Shown: positions 12,501-25,696 of the stretch, one piece after another | Numbering within the stretch: position 1 is the stretch's first letter | Layout: each line of letters starts with the position of its first letter | From: Eragrostis nindensis | Lineage: Eukaryota > Streptophyta > Magnoliopsida > Poales > Poaceae | DNA: 64,000 nt | Direction: 5' to 3' | Assembly (NCBI GenBank): GCA_012490785.1 | Contig: JAAXCT010001302.1 | Location: 62,001 to 126,000 of the forward strand | Program-made: the position numbers and the translations under genes | The notes under the pieces: generated by a model | Told to the model about the DNA's origin: nothing | Database searches by the model: none | What the model saw: the letters and a program-made list of their open reading frames with translations, nothing else

Positions 12501-13192
12501 CACGAAAAAAGATCCTAAGTTCTTCGTCCGTTGTCCGAACTGGGCGCTCTTTTTTTTGTTGGAAAGATTGTGGCAAGGCCAACACCATGAGAAGCGAATT
12601 TCAGGGATTTGATTGTAGTAAAAAAATTGAAGGTAAGAAGTCCATCTCAGCCGCCCGAGCGTCCCATCGAAAATTTATTTTTCCAGCATGGTCGCCCCTT
12701 CTTAATTGGAGGGCGCAGGAACGCCTGTGTTGCGGTGCGCGCATGATCTCTTGCATATGCGGGCAACATATGCACCAAGGCATCTCCTCCAACAGATACT
12801 CGGCTCCGTTGTCTTCGCCCTATCATGCACATACGGGAATTCCACGGCCTTGCATTGGTTTTAGCGAATATCCGGTGCAGTTTTTGCTCCATATTGGACA
12901 ATTCGATTGCAAAAGAGACAAGAATTGTCGAGTCACTGGGTTGGAACACATAAGGAGATCAAACACTCAAGTCCACGCAGGCATTCCTCGGAGGAGTTCC
13001 GCTCGAAGTTGGTGTAATGACAAGGAACATGAGACCAGCCACGAAAAAAGAGCCTAACTTCTTCGTCCGTTGTCCGAACTGGGCGCTCTTTTTTTTGTTG
13101 GAAAGATTATGGCAAGGCCAACACCATGGGATGCAAATTTCTGGGATTTGATTGTAGTAAAAAAATTGAAGGTAAGAAGTCCATCTCAGCCG
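9588..13192 (+). repeat. 539-bp satellite array, forward orientation, continued
   Basis: Landmark CATGGTCRCCCC at about 9894, 9996, 10535, 11073, 11612, 12149 and 12687. The stretch 9588-11640 repeats rare variants of 5494-7734: the 102-bp short unit, GCGCATAATCTC, TTGCCGGTAAC, TTAGCGTATATCC and AATTTTCGAGTC. This marks a higher-order duplication of about 2.04 kb once the MULE is subtracted. Two monomers at 11900 and 12440 share a replacement (CCACGTTGCGTTCC) in place of the usual GCAGGCATTCC. Confidence 0.95.
13188..13192. other. Satellite inversion breakpoint
   Basis: The forward monomer proceeds to CCATCTCAGCC. From GAGTCTCTG onward the sequence is the reverse complement of the monomer. 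Both parental sequences share AGCCG at the joint (forward CTCAGCCGCCC, reverse CGGAGCCGAGT), a 5-bp microhomology. All satellite to the right of this point in the window is in reverse orientation. Confidence 0.9.
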
Positions 13193-14278
13193 AGTCTCTG
13201 TTGGAGGAGATGCCTTGGTGCCTATGTTACCCGCAAATGCAAGAGATCATGCGCGCACCGCAGCACCGGTGTTTCTGCGCCCTCGAATTAAGAAGGGGCG
13301 ACCATGCTGGAAAAATAAATTTTCGATGGGACGCTCGGGCAGCTGAGATGGACTTCTTACCTTCAATTTTTTTACTACAATCAAATCCCTGAAATTCGCT
13401 TCTCATGGTGTTGGCCTTGCCATAATCTTTCCAGCAAAAAAAAGAGCGCCCAGTTCGGACAACGGATGAAGAAGTCAGGCTCTTTTTTCGTGGCTGGTCT
13501 CATGTTCCTTGTCATTACATCAACTTCGAGCGGAACACCATCGAGGAATGCCTGCGTGGACTTGAGTGTTTGATCTCCTTATGTGTTCCAACCCAGTAAC
13601 TCGACAATTCTTGTCTCTTTTGCAATCGAATTGTCCAATATGGAGCAAAAACTTACCGGATATTCGCTAAAACCAACGCAAGGCCGTGGAATGCCCGTAT
13701 GTGCATGATAGGGCGGAGACAACGGAGGTGAGTCTCTGCTGGAGGAGATGCCTTGGTGCCTATGTTACCCGCAAATGCAAGAGATCCTGCGCGCACCGCA
13801 CCACAGGCGTTTCTGCGCCCTCCAATTAAGAAGGGGCGACCATGCTGGAAAAATAAATTTTCGATGGGATGCTCGGGCGGCTGAGATGGACTTCTTACCT
13901 TCAATTTTTTTGACTACAATCAAATCCCTGAAATTCGCTTCTCATGGTGTTGGCCTTGCCATAATCTTTCCAACAAAAAAAAGAGCGCCCAGTTCGGACA
14001 ACGGATGAAGAAGTCAGGCTCTTTTTTCGTGGCTGGTCTCATGTTCCTTGTCATTACATCAACTTCGAGCGGAACACCACCGAGGAATGCCTGCGTGGAC
14101 TTGAGTGTTTGATCTCCTTATGTGTTCCAACCCAGTGACTCGACAATTCTTGTCTCTTTTGCAATCGAATTGTCCAATATGGAGCAAAAACTGCACCGGA
14201 TATTCGCTAAAACCAACGCAAGGCCGTGGAATGCCTGTATGTGCATGATAGGGCGGAGACAACGGAGGCGAGTCTCTG

Positions 14279-17200
14279 TTGGAGGAGATGCCTTGGTGCC
14301 TATGTTACCCGCAAATGCAAGAGATCATGCGCGCACCGCACCACAGGCGTTTCTGCGCCCTCCAATTAAGAAGGGGCGACCATGCTGGAAAAATAAATTT
14401 TCGATGGGATGCTCGGGCGGCTGAGATGGACTTCTTACCTTCAATTTTTTTACTACAATCAAATCCCTGAAATTCGCTTCTCATGGTGTTGGCCTTGCCA
14501 TAATCTTTCCAACAAAAAAAAGAGCGCCCAGTTCGGACAATGGATGAAGAAGTCAGGCTCTTTTTTCGTGGCTGGTCTCATGTTCCTTGTCATTACATCA
14601 ACTTCGAGCGGAACACCACCGAGGAATGCCTGCGTGGACTTGAGTGTTTGATCTCCTTATGTGTTCCAACCCAGTGACTCGACAATTCTTGTCTCTTTTG
14701 CAATCGAATTGTCCAATATGGAGCAAAAACTGCACCGGATATTCGCTAAAACCAACGCAAGGCCGTGGAATACCCGTATGTGCATGATAGGGCGGAGACA
14801 ACGGAGCCGAGTCTCTGTTGGAGGAGATGCCTTGGTGACTACCCGCAAATGCAAGAGATCATGCGCGCACCGCACCATAGGCGTTTCTGCGCCCTCCAAT
14901 TAAGAAGGGGCGACCATGCTGGAAAAATAAATTTTCGATGGGACGCTCGGGCGGCTGAGATGGACTTCTTACCTTCAATTTTTTTACTACAATCAAATCC
15001 CTGAAATTCGCTTCTCATGGTGTTGGCCTTGCCATAATCTTTCCAACAAAAAAAAGAGCGCCCAGTTCGGACAACGGATGAAGAAGTCAGGCTCTTTTTT
15101 CGTGGCTGGTCTCATGTTCCTTGTCATTACATCAACTTCGAGCGGAACACCACCGAGGAATGCCTGCGTGGACTTGAGTGTTTGATCTCCTTATGTGTTC
15201 CAACCCAGTGACTCGACAATTCTTGTCTCTTTTGCAATCGAATTGTCCAATATGGAGCAAAAACTTACCGGATATTCGCTAAAACCAACGCAAGGCCGTG
15301 GAATGCCCGTATGTGCATGATAGGGCGGAGACAACGGAGGTGAGTCTCTGTTGGAGGAGATGCCTTGGTGCCTATGTTACCCGCAAATGCAAGAGATCAT
15401 GCGCGCACCGCACCACAGGCGTTTCTGCGCCCTCCAATTAAGAAGGGGCGACCATGCTGGAAAAATAAATTTTCGATGGGATGCTCGGGCGGCTGAGATG
15501 GACTTCTTACCTTCAATTTTTTTACTACAATCAAATCCCTGAAATTCGCTTCTCATGGTGTTGGCCTTGCCATAATCTTTCCAACAAAAAAAGAGCGCCC
15601 AGTTCGGACAACGGATGAAGAAGTCAGGCTCTTTTTTCGTGGCTGGTCTCATGTTCCTTGTCATTACATCAACTTCGAGCGGAACACCACCGAGGAATGC
15701 CTGCGTGGACTTGAGTGTTTGATCTCCTTATGTGTTCCAACCCAGTGACTCGACAATTCTTGTCTCTTTTGCAATCGAATTGTCCAATATGGAGCAAAAA
15801 CTGCACCGGATATTCGCTAAAACCAACGCAAGGCCGTGGAATGCCCGTATGTGCATGATAGGGCGGAGACAACGGAGGCGAGTCTCTGTTGGAGGAGATG
15901 CCTTGGTGCCTATGTTACCCGCAAATGCAAGAGATCATGCGCGCACCGCACCACAGGCGTTTCTGCGCCCTCCAATTAAGAAGGGGCGACCATGCTGGAA
16001 AAATAAATTTTCGATGGGATGCTCGGGCGGCTGAGATGGACTTCTTACCTTCAATTTTTTTACTACAATCAAATCCCTGAAATTCGCTTCTCATGGTGTT
16101 GGCCTTGCCATAATCTTTCCAACAAAAAAAAGAGCGCCCAGTTCGGACAACGGATGAAGAAGTCAGGCTCTTTTTTCGTGGCTGGTCTCATGTTCCTTGT
16201 CATTACATCAACTTCGAGCGGAACACCACCGAGGAATGCCTGCGTGGACTTGAGTGTTTGATCTCCTTATGTGTTCCAACCCAGTGACTCGACAATTCTT
16301 GTCTCTTTTGCAATCGAATTGTCCAATATGGAGCAAAAACTGCACCGGATATTCGCTAAAACCAACGCAAGGCCGTGGAATGCCCGTATGTGCATGATAG
16401 GGCGGAGACAACGGAGCCGAGTCTCTGTTGGAGGAGATGCCTTGGTGACTACCCGCAAATGCAAGAGATCATGCGCGCACCGCACCACAGGCGTTTCTGC
16501 GCCCTCCAATTAAGAAGGGGCGACCATGCTGGAAAAATAAATTTTCGATGGGATGCTCGGGCGGCTGAGATGGACTTCTTACCTTCAATTTTTTTTACTA
16601 CAATCAAATCCCTGAAATTCGCTTCTCATGGTGTTGGCCTTGCCATAATCTTTCCAACAAAAAAAAGAGCGCCCAGTTCGGACAACGGATGAAGAAGTTA
16701 GGCTCTTTTTTCGTGGCTGGTCTCATGTTCCTTGTCATTACATCAACTTCGAGCGGAACACCACCGAGGAATGCCTGCGTGGACTTGAGTGTTTGATCTC
16801 CTTATGTGTTCCAACCCAGTGACTCGACAATTCTTGTCTCTTTTGCAATCGAATTGTCCAATATGGAGCAAAAACTGCACCGGATATTCGCTAAAACCAA
16901 CGCAAGGCCGTGGAATGCCCGTATGTGCATGATAGGGCGGAGACAACGGAGGTGAGTCTCTATTGGAGGAGATGCCTTGGTGCCTATGTTACCCGCAAAT
17001 GCAAGAGATCATGCGCGCACCGCACCACAGGCGTTTTTGCGCCCTCCAATTAAGAAGGGGCGACCATGCTGGAAAAATAAATTTTCGATGGGATGCTCGG
17101 GCGGCTGAGATGGACTTCTTACCTTCAATTTTTTTACTACAATCAAATCCCTGAAATTCGCTTCTCATGGTGTTGGCCTTGCCATAATCTTTCCAACAAA

Positions 17201-17501
17201 AAAAAGAGCGCCCAGTTCGGACAACGGATGAAGAAGTCAGGCTCTTTTTTCGTGGCTGGTCTCATGTTCCTTGTCATTACATCAACTTCGAGCGGAACAC
17301 CACCGAGGAATGCCTGCGTGGACTTGAGTGTTTGATCTCCTTATGTGTTCCAACCCAGTGACTCGACAATTCTTGTCTCTTTTGCAATCGAATTGTCCAA
17401 TATGGAGCAAAAACTGCACCGGATATTCGCTAAAACCAACGCAAGGCCGTGGAATGCCCGTATGTGCATGATAGGGCGGAGACAACGGAGGCGAGTCTCT
17501 G
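14279..17501 (-). repeat. Higher-order repeat of about 1610 bp, two units
   Basis: Landmarks 14279, 15889 and 17502 are 1610 and 1613 bp apart. Each unit holds three monomers, the second with the 10-bp loss. Most diagnostic substitutions repeat with the same period, so three-monomer blocks were copied together. Confidence 0.75.
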
Positions 17502-18950
17502 TTGGAGGAGATGCCTTGGTGCCTATGTTACCCGCAAATGCAAGAGATCATGCGCGCACCGCACCACAGGCGTTTCTGCGCCCTCCAATTAAGAAGGGGC
17601 GACCATGCTGGAAAAATAAATTTTCGATGGGATGCTCGGGCGGCTGAGATGGACTTCTTACCTTCAATTTTTTTACTACAATCAAATCCCTAAAATTCGC
17701 TTCTCATGGTGTTGGCCTTGCCATAATCTTTCCAACAAAAAAAAGAGCGCCCAGTTCGGACAACAGATGAAGAAGTTAGGCTCTTTTTTCGTGGCTGGTC
17801 TCATGTTCCTTGTCATTACATCAACTTCAAGCGGAACTTCACCGTAGAACGCAACGTGGACTTGAGTGTTTGATCTCCTTATGTGTTCCAACCCAGTGAC
17901 TCGACAATTCTTGTCTCTTTTGCAATCGAATTGTCCAATATGGAGCAAAAACTGCACCGGATATTCGCTAAAACCAATGCAAGGCCGTGGAATACCCGTA
18001 TGTGCATGATAGGGCGGAGACAACGGAGCCGAGTCTCTGTTGGAGGAGATGCCTTGGTGACTACCCGCAAATGCAAGAGATCATGCGCGCACCGCACCAT
18101 AGGCGTTTCTGCGCCCTCCAATTAAGAAGGGGCGACCATGCTGGAAAAATAAATTTTCGATGGGACGCTCGGGCAGCTGAGATGGACTTCTTACCTTCAA
18201 TTTTTTTACTACAATCAAATCCCTGAAATTCGCTTCTCATGGTGTTGGCCTTGCCATAATCTTTCCAACAAAAAAAAGAGCGCCCAGTTCGGACAACGTA
18301 TGAAGAAGTTAGGCTCTTTTTTTGTGGCTGGTCTCATGTTCCTTGTCATTACATCAACTTCGAGCGGAACACCACCGAGGAATGCCTGCGTGGACTTGAG
18401 TGTTTGATCTCCTTATGTGTTCCAACCCAGTGACTCGACAATTCTTGTCTGTTTTGCAATCGAATTGTTCAATATGGAGCAAAAACTGCACCGGATATTC
18501 GCTAAAACCAATGCAAGGCCGTGGAATGCCCGTATGTGCATGATAGGGCGGAGACAACGGAGCCGAGTCTCTGTTGGAGGAGATGCCTTGGTGCCTATGT
18601 TACCCGCAAATGCAAGAGATCATGCGCGCACCGCACCACAGGCGTTTCTGCGCCCTCCAATTAAGAAGGGGCGACCATGCTGGAAAAATAAATTTTCGAT
18701 GGGACGCTCGGGCGGCTGAGATGGACTTCTTACCTTCAATTTTTTTACTACAATCAAATCCCTGAAATTTGCTTCTCATGGTGTTGGCCTTGCCATAATC
18801 TTTCCAACAAAAAAAAGAGCGCCCAGTTCGGACAACGGATGAAGAAGTTAGGCTCTTTTTTCGTGGCTGGTCTCATGTTCCTTGTCATTACACCAACTTC
18901 GAGCGGCCCTCCACGAGGAATGCCTGCGTGGACTTGAGTGTTTGATCTCC

Positions 18951-21064
18951 TTATGTGTTCCAACCCAGTGACTCGACAATTCTTGTCTCTTTTGCAATCG
19001 AATTGTCCAATATGGAGCAAAAACTGCACCAGATATTGCTAAAACCAATTCTAGGCCGTGGAATGCCCGTATGTGCATGATTGGGCAGAGACAACGGAGC
19101 TAAGTATCTGTTGGAGGTGATGCCTTGGTGCATATGTTACCCGCATATGCAAGAGATCATGCGCGCACCGCACCACAGGCATTTCTGCGCCCTCCAATTA
19201 AGGAGGGGCGACCATGCTGGAAAAATAAATTTTCGATGGGACGCTCGGGCGGCTGAGATGGACTTCTTACCTTCAATTTTTTTACTACCCCAGTGACTCG
19301 ACAATTCTTGTCTCTTTTGCAATCGAATTGTCCAATATGGAGCAAAAACTGCACCGGATATTCGCTAAAACCAATGCAAGGCCGTGGAATGCCCGTATGT
19401 GCATGATAGGGCGGAGACAACGGTGCCGAGTCTCTGTTGGAGGAGATGCCTTGGTGCCTATGTTACCCGCAAATGCAAGAGATCATGCGCGCACCGCACC
19501 ATAGGCGTTTCTGCGCCCTCCAATTAAGGAGGGGGTGGAGGGGCGACCATGCTGGAAAAATAAATTTTCGAAGGGACGCTCGGGCGGCTGAGATGGACTT
19601 CTTACCTTCAATTTTCTTACTACAATCAAATCCCTGAAATTTGCTTCTCATGATGTTGGCCTTGCCATAATCTTTCCAACAAAAAAAATAGCGCCCAGTT
19701 CGGACAACGGATGAAGAAGTTAGGCTCTTTTTTCGTGGCTGGTCTCATGTTCCTTGTCATTACACCAACTTCGAGCGGAACTCCACCGAGGAATGCCTGC
19801 GTGGACTTGAGTGTTTGATCTCCTTATGTGTTCCAACCCAGTGACTCGACAATTCTTGTCTCTTTTGCAATCGAATTGTCCAATATGGAGCAAAAACTGC
19901 ACCGGATATTCGCTAAAACCAATGCAAGGCCGTGGAATGCCCGTATGTGCATGATTGGGCAGAGACAACGGAGCCGAGTATCTGTTGGAGGAGATGCCTT
20001 GGTGCATATGTTGCCCGCAAATGCAAGAGATCATGCGCGCACCGCACCACAGGCGTTTCTGCGCCCTCCAATTAAGAAGGGGCGACCATGCTGGAAAAAT
20101 AAATTTTCGATGGGACGCTCGGGCGGCTGAGATGGACTTCTTACCTTCAATTTTGTTACTACAATCAAATCCCTGAAATTTGCTTCTCATGGTGTTGGCC
20201 TTGCCATAATCTTTCCAACAAAAAAAAGAGCGCCCAGTTCGGACAACGGATGAAGAAGTTAGGCTCTTTTTTCGTGGCTGGTCTCATGTTCCTTGTCATT
20301 ACACCAACTTCGAGCGGCCCTCCACCGAGGAATGCCTGCGTGGACTTGAGTGTTTGATCTCCTTATGTGTTCCAACCCAGTGACTCGACAATTCTTGTCT
20401 CTTTTGCAATCGAATTGTCCAATATGGAGCAAAAACTGCACCAGATATTTGCTAAAACCAATTCTAGGCCGTGGAATGCCCGTATGTGCATGATTGGGCA
20501 GAGACAACGGAGCTAAGTATCTGTTGGAGGTGATGCCTTGGTGCATATGTTACCCGCATATGCAAGAGATCATGCGCGCACCGCACCACAGGCATTTCTG
20601 CGCCCTCCAATTAAGGAGGGGCGACCATGCTGGAAAAATAAATTTTCGATGGGACGCTCGGGCGGCTGAGATGGACTTCTTACCTTCAATTTTTTTACTA
20701 CCCCAGTGACTCGACAATTCTTGTCTCTTTTGCAATCGAATTGTCCAATATGGAGCAAAAACTGCACCGGATATTCGCTAAAACCAATGCAAGGCCGTGG
20801 AATGCCCGTATGTGCATGATAGGGCGGAGACAACGGTGCCGAGTCTCTGTTGGAGGAGATGCCTTGGTGCCTATGTTACCCGCAAATGCAAGAGATCATG
20901 CGCGCACCGCACCATAGGCGTTTCTGCGCCCTCCAATTAAGGAGGGGGTGGAGGGGCGACCATGCTGGAAAAATAAATTTTCGATGGGACGCTCGGGCGG
21001 CTGAGATGGACTTCTTACCTTCAATTTTCTTACTACAATCAAATCCCTGAAATTTGCTTCTCAT
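18951..21064 (-). repeat. Higher-order repeat of about 1413 bp, two units
   Basis: The block with GGAGCTAAGTATCTG, a following 326-bp short monomer (joint TACTACCCCAGTG at about 19285 and 20697) and the 9-bp GGGTGGAGG insertion recurs at 1413 bp (19081/20494, 19437/20850). Confidence 0.75.
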
Positions 21065-22472
21065 GGTGTTGGCCTTGCCATAATCTTTCCAACAAAAAAA
21101 AGAGCGCCCAGTTCGGACAACGGATGAAGAAGTTAGGCTCTTTTTTCGTGGCTGGTCTCATGTTCCTTGTCATTACACCAACTTCGAGCGGAACTCCACC
21201 GAGGAATGCCTGCGTGGACTTGAGTGTTTGATCTCCTTATGTGTTCCAACCCAGTGACTCGACAATTCTTGTCTCTTTTGCAATCGAATTGTCCAATATG
21301 GAGCAAAAACTGCACCGGATATTCGCTAAAACCAATGCAAGGCCGTGGAATGCCCGTATGTGCATGATTGTGCAGAGACAACAGAGCCGAGTATCTGTTG
21401 GAGGAGATGCCTTGGTGCATATGTTGCCCGCAAATGCAAGAGATCATGCGCGCACCGCACCACAGGCGTTTCTGCGCCCTCCAATTAAGGAGGGGCGACC
21501 ATGCTGGAAAAATAAATTTTCGATGGGACGCTCGGGCGGCTGAGATGGACTTCTTACCTTCAATTTTTTACTACAATCAAATCCCTGAAATTCGCTTCTC
21601 ATGGTGTTGGCCTTGCCATAATCTTTCCAACAAAAAAAGAGCGCCCAGTTCGGACAACGGACGAAGAACTTAGGCTCTTTTTTCGTGGCTGGTCTCATGT
21701 TCCTTGTCATTACATCAACTTCGAGCGAAACTCCACCGTGGAACGCAACGTGGACTTGAGTGTTTGATCTCCTTATGTGTTCCAACCCAGTGACTCGACA
21801 ATTCTTGTCTCTTTTGCAATCGAATTGTCCAATATGGAGCAAAAACTGCACCGGATATTCGCTAAAACCAATGCAAGGCCGTGGAATGCCCGTATGTGCA
21901 TGATAGGGCGGAGACAACGGAGCCGAGTCTCTGTTGGAGGAGATGCCTTGGTGCCTATGTTACCCGCAAATGCAAGAGATCATGCGCGCACCGCACCACC
22001 GGCGTTTCTGCGCCCTCCAATTAAGAAGGGGCGACCATGCTGGAAAAATAAATTTTCGATGGGACGCTCGGGCAGCTGAGATGGACTTCTTACCTTCAAT
22101 TTTTTTACTACAATCAAATCCCTGAAATTCGCTTCTCATGGTGTTGGCCTTGCCATAATCTTTCCAACAAAAAAAAGAGCGCCCAGTTCGGACAACGGAT
22201 GAAGAAGTCAGGCTCTTTTTTCGTGGCTGGTCTCATGTTCCTTGTCATTACATCAACTTCGAGCGGAACACCACCGAGGAATGCCTGCGTGGACTTGAGT
22301 GTTTGATCTCCTTATGTGTTCCAACCCAGTGACTCGACAATTCTTGTCTCTTTTGCAATCGAATTGTCCAATATGGAGCAAAAACTGCACCGGATATTCG
22401 CTAAAACCAACGCAAGGCCTTGGAATGCCCGTATGTGCATGATAGGGCGGAGACAACGGAGGTGAGTCTCTG

Positions 22473-25000
22473 TTGGAGGAGATGCCTTGGTGCCTATGTT
22501 ACCCGCAAATGCAAGAGATCATGCGCGCACCGCACCACAGGCGTTTCTGCGCCCTCCAATTAAGAAGGGGCGACCATGCTGGAAAAATAAATTTTCGATG
22601 GGATGCTCGGGCGGCTGAGATGGACTTCTTACCTTCAATTTTTTTACTACATTCAAATCCCTGAAATTCGCTTCTCATGGTGTTGGCCTTGCCATAATCT
22701 TTCCAACAAAAAAAAGAGCGCCCAGTTCGGACAACGGATGAAGAAGTCAGGCTCTTTTTTCGTGGCTGGTCTCATGTCCCTTGTCATTACATCAACTTCG
22801 AGCGGAACACCACCGAGGAATGCCTGCGTGGACTTGAGTGTTTGATCTCCTTATGTGTTCCAACCCAGTGACTCGACAATTCTTGTCTTTTGCAATCGAA
22901 TTGTCCAATATGGAGCAAAAACTGCACCGGATATTCGCTAAAACCAACGCAAGGCCGTGGAATGCCCGTATGTGCATGATAGGGCGGAGACAACGGAGCC
23001 GAGTCTCTGTTGGAGGAGATGCCTTGGTGCCTATGTTACCCGCAAATGCAAGAGATCATGCGCGCACCGCACCACAGGCGTTTCTGCGCCCTCCAATTAA
23101 GAAGGGGCGACCATGCTGGAAAAATAAATTTTCGATGGGATGCTCGGGCGGCTGAGATGGACTTCTTACCTTCAATTTTTTTACTACAATCAAATCCCTG
23201 AAATTCGCTTCTCATGGTGTTGGCCTTGCCATAATCTTTCCAACAAAAAAAAGAGCGCCCAGTTCGGACAACGGATGAAGAAGTCAGGCTCTTTTTTCGT
23301 GGCTGGTCTCATGTTCCTTGTCATTACATCAACTTCGAGCGGAACACCACCGAGGAATGCCTGCGTGGACTTGAGTGTTTGATCTCCTTATGTGTTCCAA
23401 CCCAGTGACTCGACAATTCTTGTCTCTTTTGCAATCGAATTGTCCAATATGGAGCAAAAACTGCACCGGATATTCGCTAAAACCAACGCAAGGCCGTGGA
23501 ATGCCCGTATGTGCATGATAGGGCGGAGACAACGGAGGCGAGTCTCTGTTGGAGGAGATGCCTTGGTGCCTATGTTACCCGCAAATGCAAGAGATCATGC
23601 GCGCACCGCACCACAGGCGTTTCTGCGCCCTCCAATTAAGAAGGGGCGACCATGCTGGAAAAATAAATTTTCGATGGGATGCTCGGGCGGCTGAGATGGA
23701 CTTCTTACCTTCAATTTTTTTACTACATTCAAATCCCTGAAATTCGCTTCTCATGGTGTTGGCCTTGCCATAATCTTTCCAACAAAAAAAAGAGCGCCCA
23801 GTTCGGACAACGGATGAAGAAGTCAGGCTCTTTTTTCGTGGCTGGTCTCATGTCCCTTGTCATTACATCAACTTCGAGCGGAACACCACCGAGGAATGCC
23901 TGCGTGGACTTGAGTGTTTGATCTCCTTATGTGTTCCAACCCAGTGACTCGACAATTCTTGTCTTTTGCAATCGAATTGTCCAATATGGAGCAAAAACTG
24001 CACCGGATATTCGCTAAAACCAACGCAAGGCCGTGGAATGCCCGTATGTGCATGATAGGGCGGAGACAACGGAGCCGAGTCTCTGTTGGAGGAGATGCCT
24101 TGGTGCCTATGTTACCCGCAAATGCAAGAGATCATGCGCGCACCGCACCACAGGCGTTTCTGCGCCCTCCAATTAAGAAGGGGCGACCATGCTGGAAAAA
24201 TAAATTTTCGATGGGACGCTCGGGCGGCTGAGATGGACTTCTTACCTTCAATTTTTTTACTACAATCAAATCCCTGAAATTCGCTTCTCATGGTGTTGGC
24301 CTTGCCATAATCTTTCCAACAAAAAAAAGAGCGCCCAGTTCGGACAACGGATGAAGAAGTCAGGCTCTTTTTTCGTGGCTGGTCTCATGTTCCTTGTCAT
24401 TACATCAACTTCGAGCGGAACACCACCGAGGAATGCCTGCGTGGACTTGAGTGTTTGATCTCCTTATGTGTTCCAACCCAGTGACTCGACAATTCTTGTC
24501 TCTTTTGCAATCGAATTGTCCAATATGGAGCAAAAACTGCACCGGATATTCGCTAAAACCAACGCAAGGCCGTGGAATGCCCGTATGTGCATGATAGGGC
24601 GGAGACAACGGAGGCGAGTCTCTGTTGGAGGAGATGCCTTGGTGCCTATGTTACCCGCAAATGCAAGAGATCATGCGCGCACCGCACCACAGGCGTTTCT
24701 GCGCCCTCCAATTAAGAAGGGGCGACCATGCTGGAAAAATAAATTTTCGATGGGATGCTCGGGCGGCTGAGATGGACTTCTTACCTTCAATTTTTTTACT
24801 ACAATCAAATCCCTGAAATTCGCTTCTCATGGTGTTGGCCTTGCCATAATCTTTCCAACAAAAAAAAGAGCGCCCAGTTCGGACAACGGATGAAGAAGTT
24901 AGGCTCTTTTTTCGTGGCTGGTCTCATGTTCCTTGTCATTACATCAACTTCGAGCGGAACTCCACCGTAGAACGCAACGTGGACTTGAGTGTTTGATCTC
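22473..25000 (-). repeat. Higher-order dimer of about 1076 bp
   Basis: Landmarks 22473, 23549 and 24625 are 1076 bp apart. Alternate monomers carry a 4-bp loss giving TTCTTGTCTTTTGC (22884 and 23960) and TACTACATTCAAATCC (22646 and 23722). Confidence 0.75.
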
Positions 25001-25696
25001 CTTATGTGTTCCAACCCAGTGACTCGACAATTCTTGTCTCTTTTGCAATCGAATTGTCCAATATGGAGCAAAAACTGCACCGGATATTCGCTAAAACCAA
25101 TGCAAGGCCGTGGAATGCCCGTATGTGCATGATAGGGCGGAGACAACGGAGCCGAGTCTCTGTTGGAGGAGATGCCTTGGTGACTACCCGCAAATGCAAG
25201 AGATCATGCGCGCACCGCACCACAGGCGTTTCTGCGCCCTCCAATTAAGAAGGGGCGACCATGCTGGAAAAATAAATTTTCGATGGGACGCTCGGGCGGC
25301 TGAGATGGACTTCTTACCTTCAATTTTTTTACTACAATCAAATCCCTGAAATTCGCTTCTCATGGTGTTGGCCTTGCCATAATCTTTCCAACAAAAAAAA
25401 GAGCGCCCAGTTCGGACAACGTATGAAGAAGTTAGGCTCTTTTTTCGTGGCTGGTCTCATGTTCCCTGTCATTACATCAACTTCGAGCGGAACACCACCG
25501 AGGAATGCCTGCGTGGACTTGAGTGTTTGATCTCCTTATGTGTTCCAACCCAGTGACTCGACAATTCTTGTCTGTTTTGCAATCGAATTGTTCAATATGG
25601 AGCAAAAACTGCACCGGATATTCGCTAAAACCAATGCAAGGCCGTGGAATGCCCGTATGTGCATGATAGGGCGGAGACAACGGAGCCGAGTCTCTG

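Noticed and set aside
14122..14424. A 100-codon frame that recurs in nearly every satellite monomer, with 63- and 67-codon partners on either strand
   Set aside because: Open frames occur in several overlapping phases on both strands and are broken in many monomers. Their similarity reflects recent copying of the satellite. No start context, domain or codon bias supports translation.
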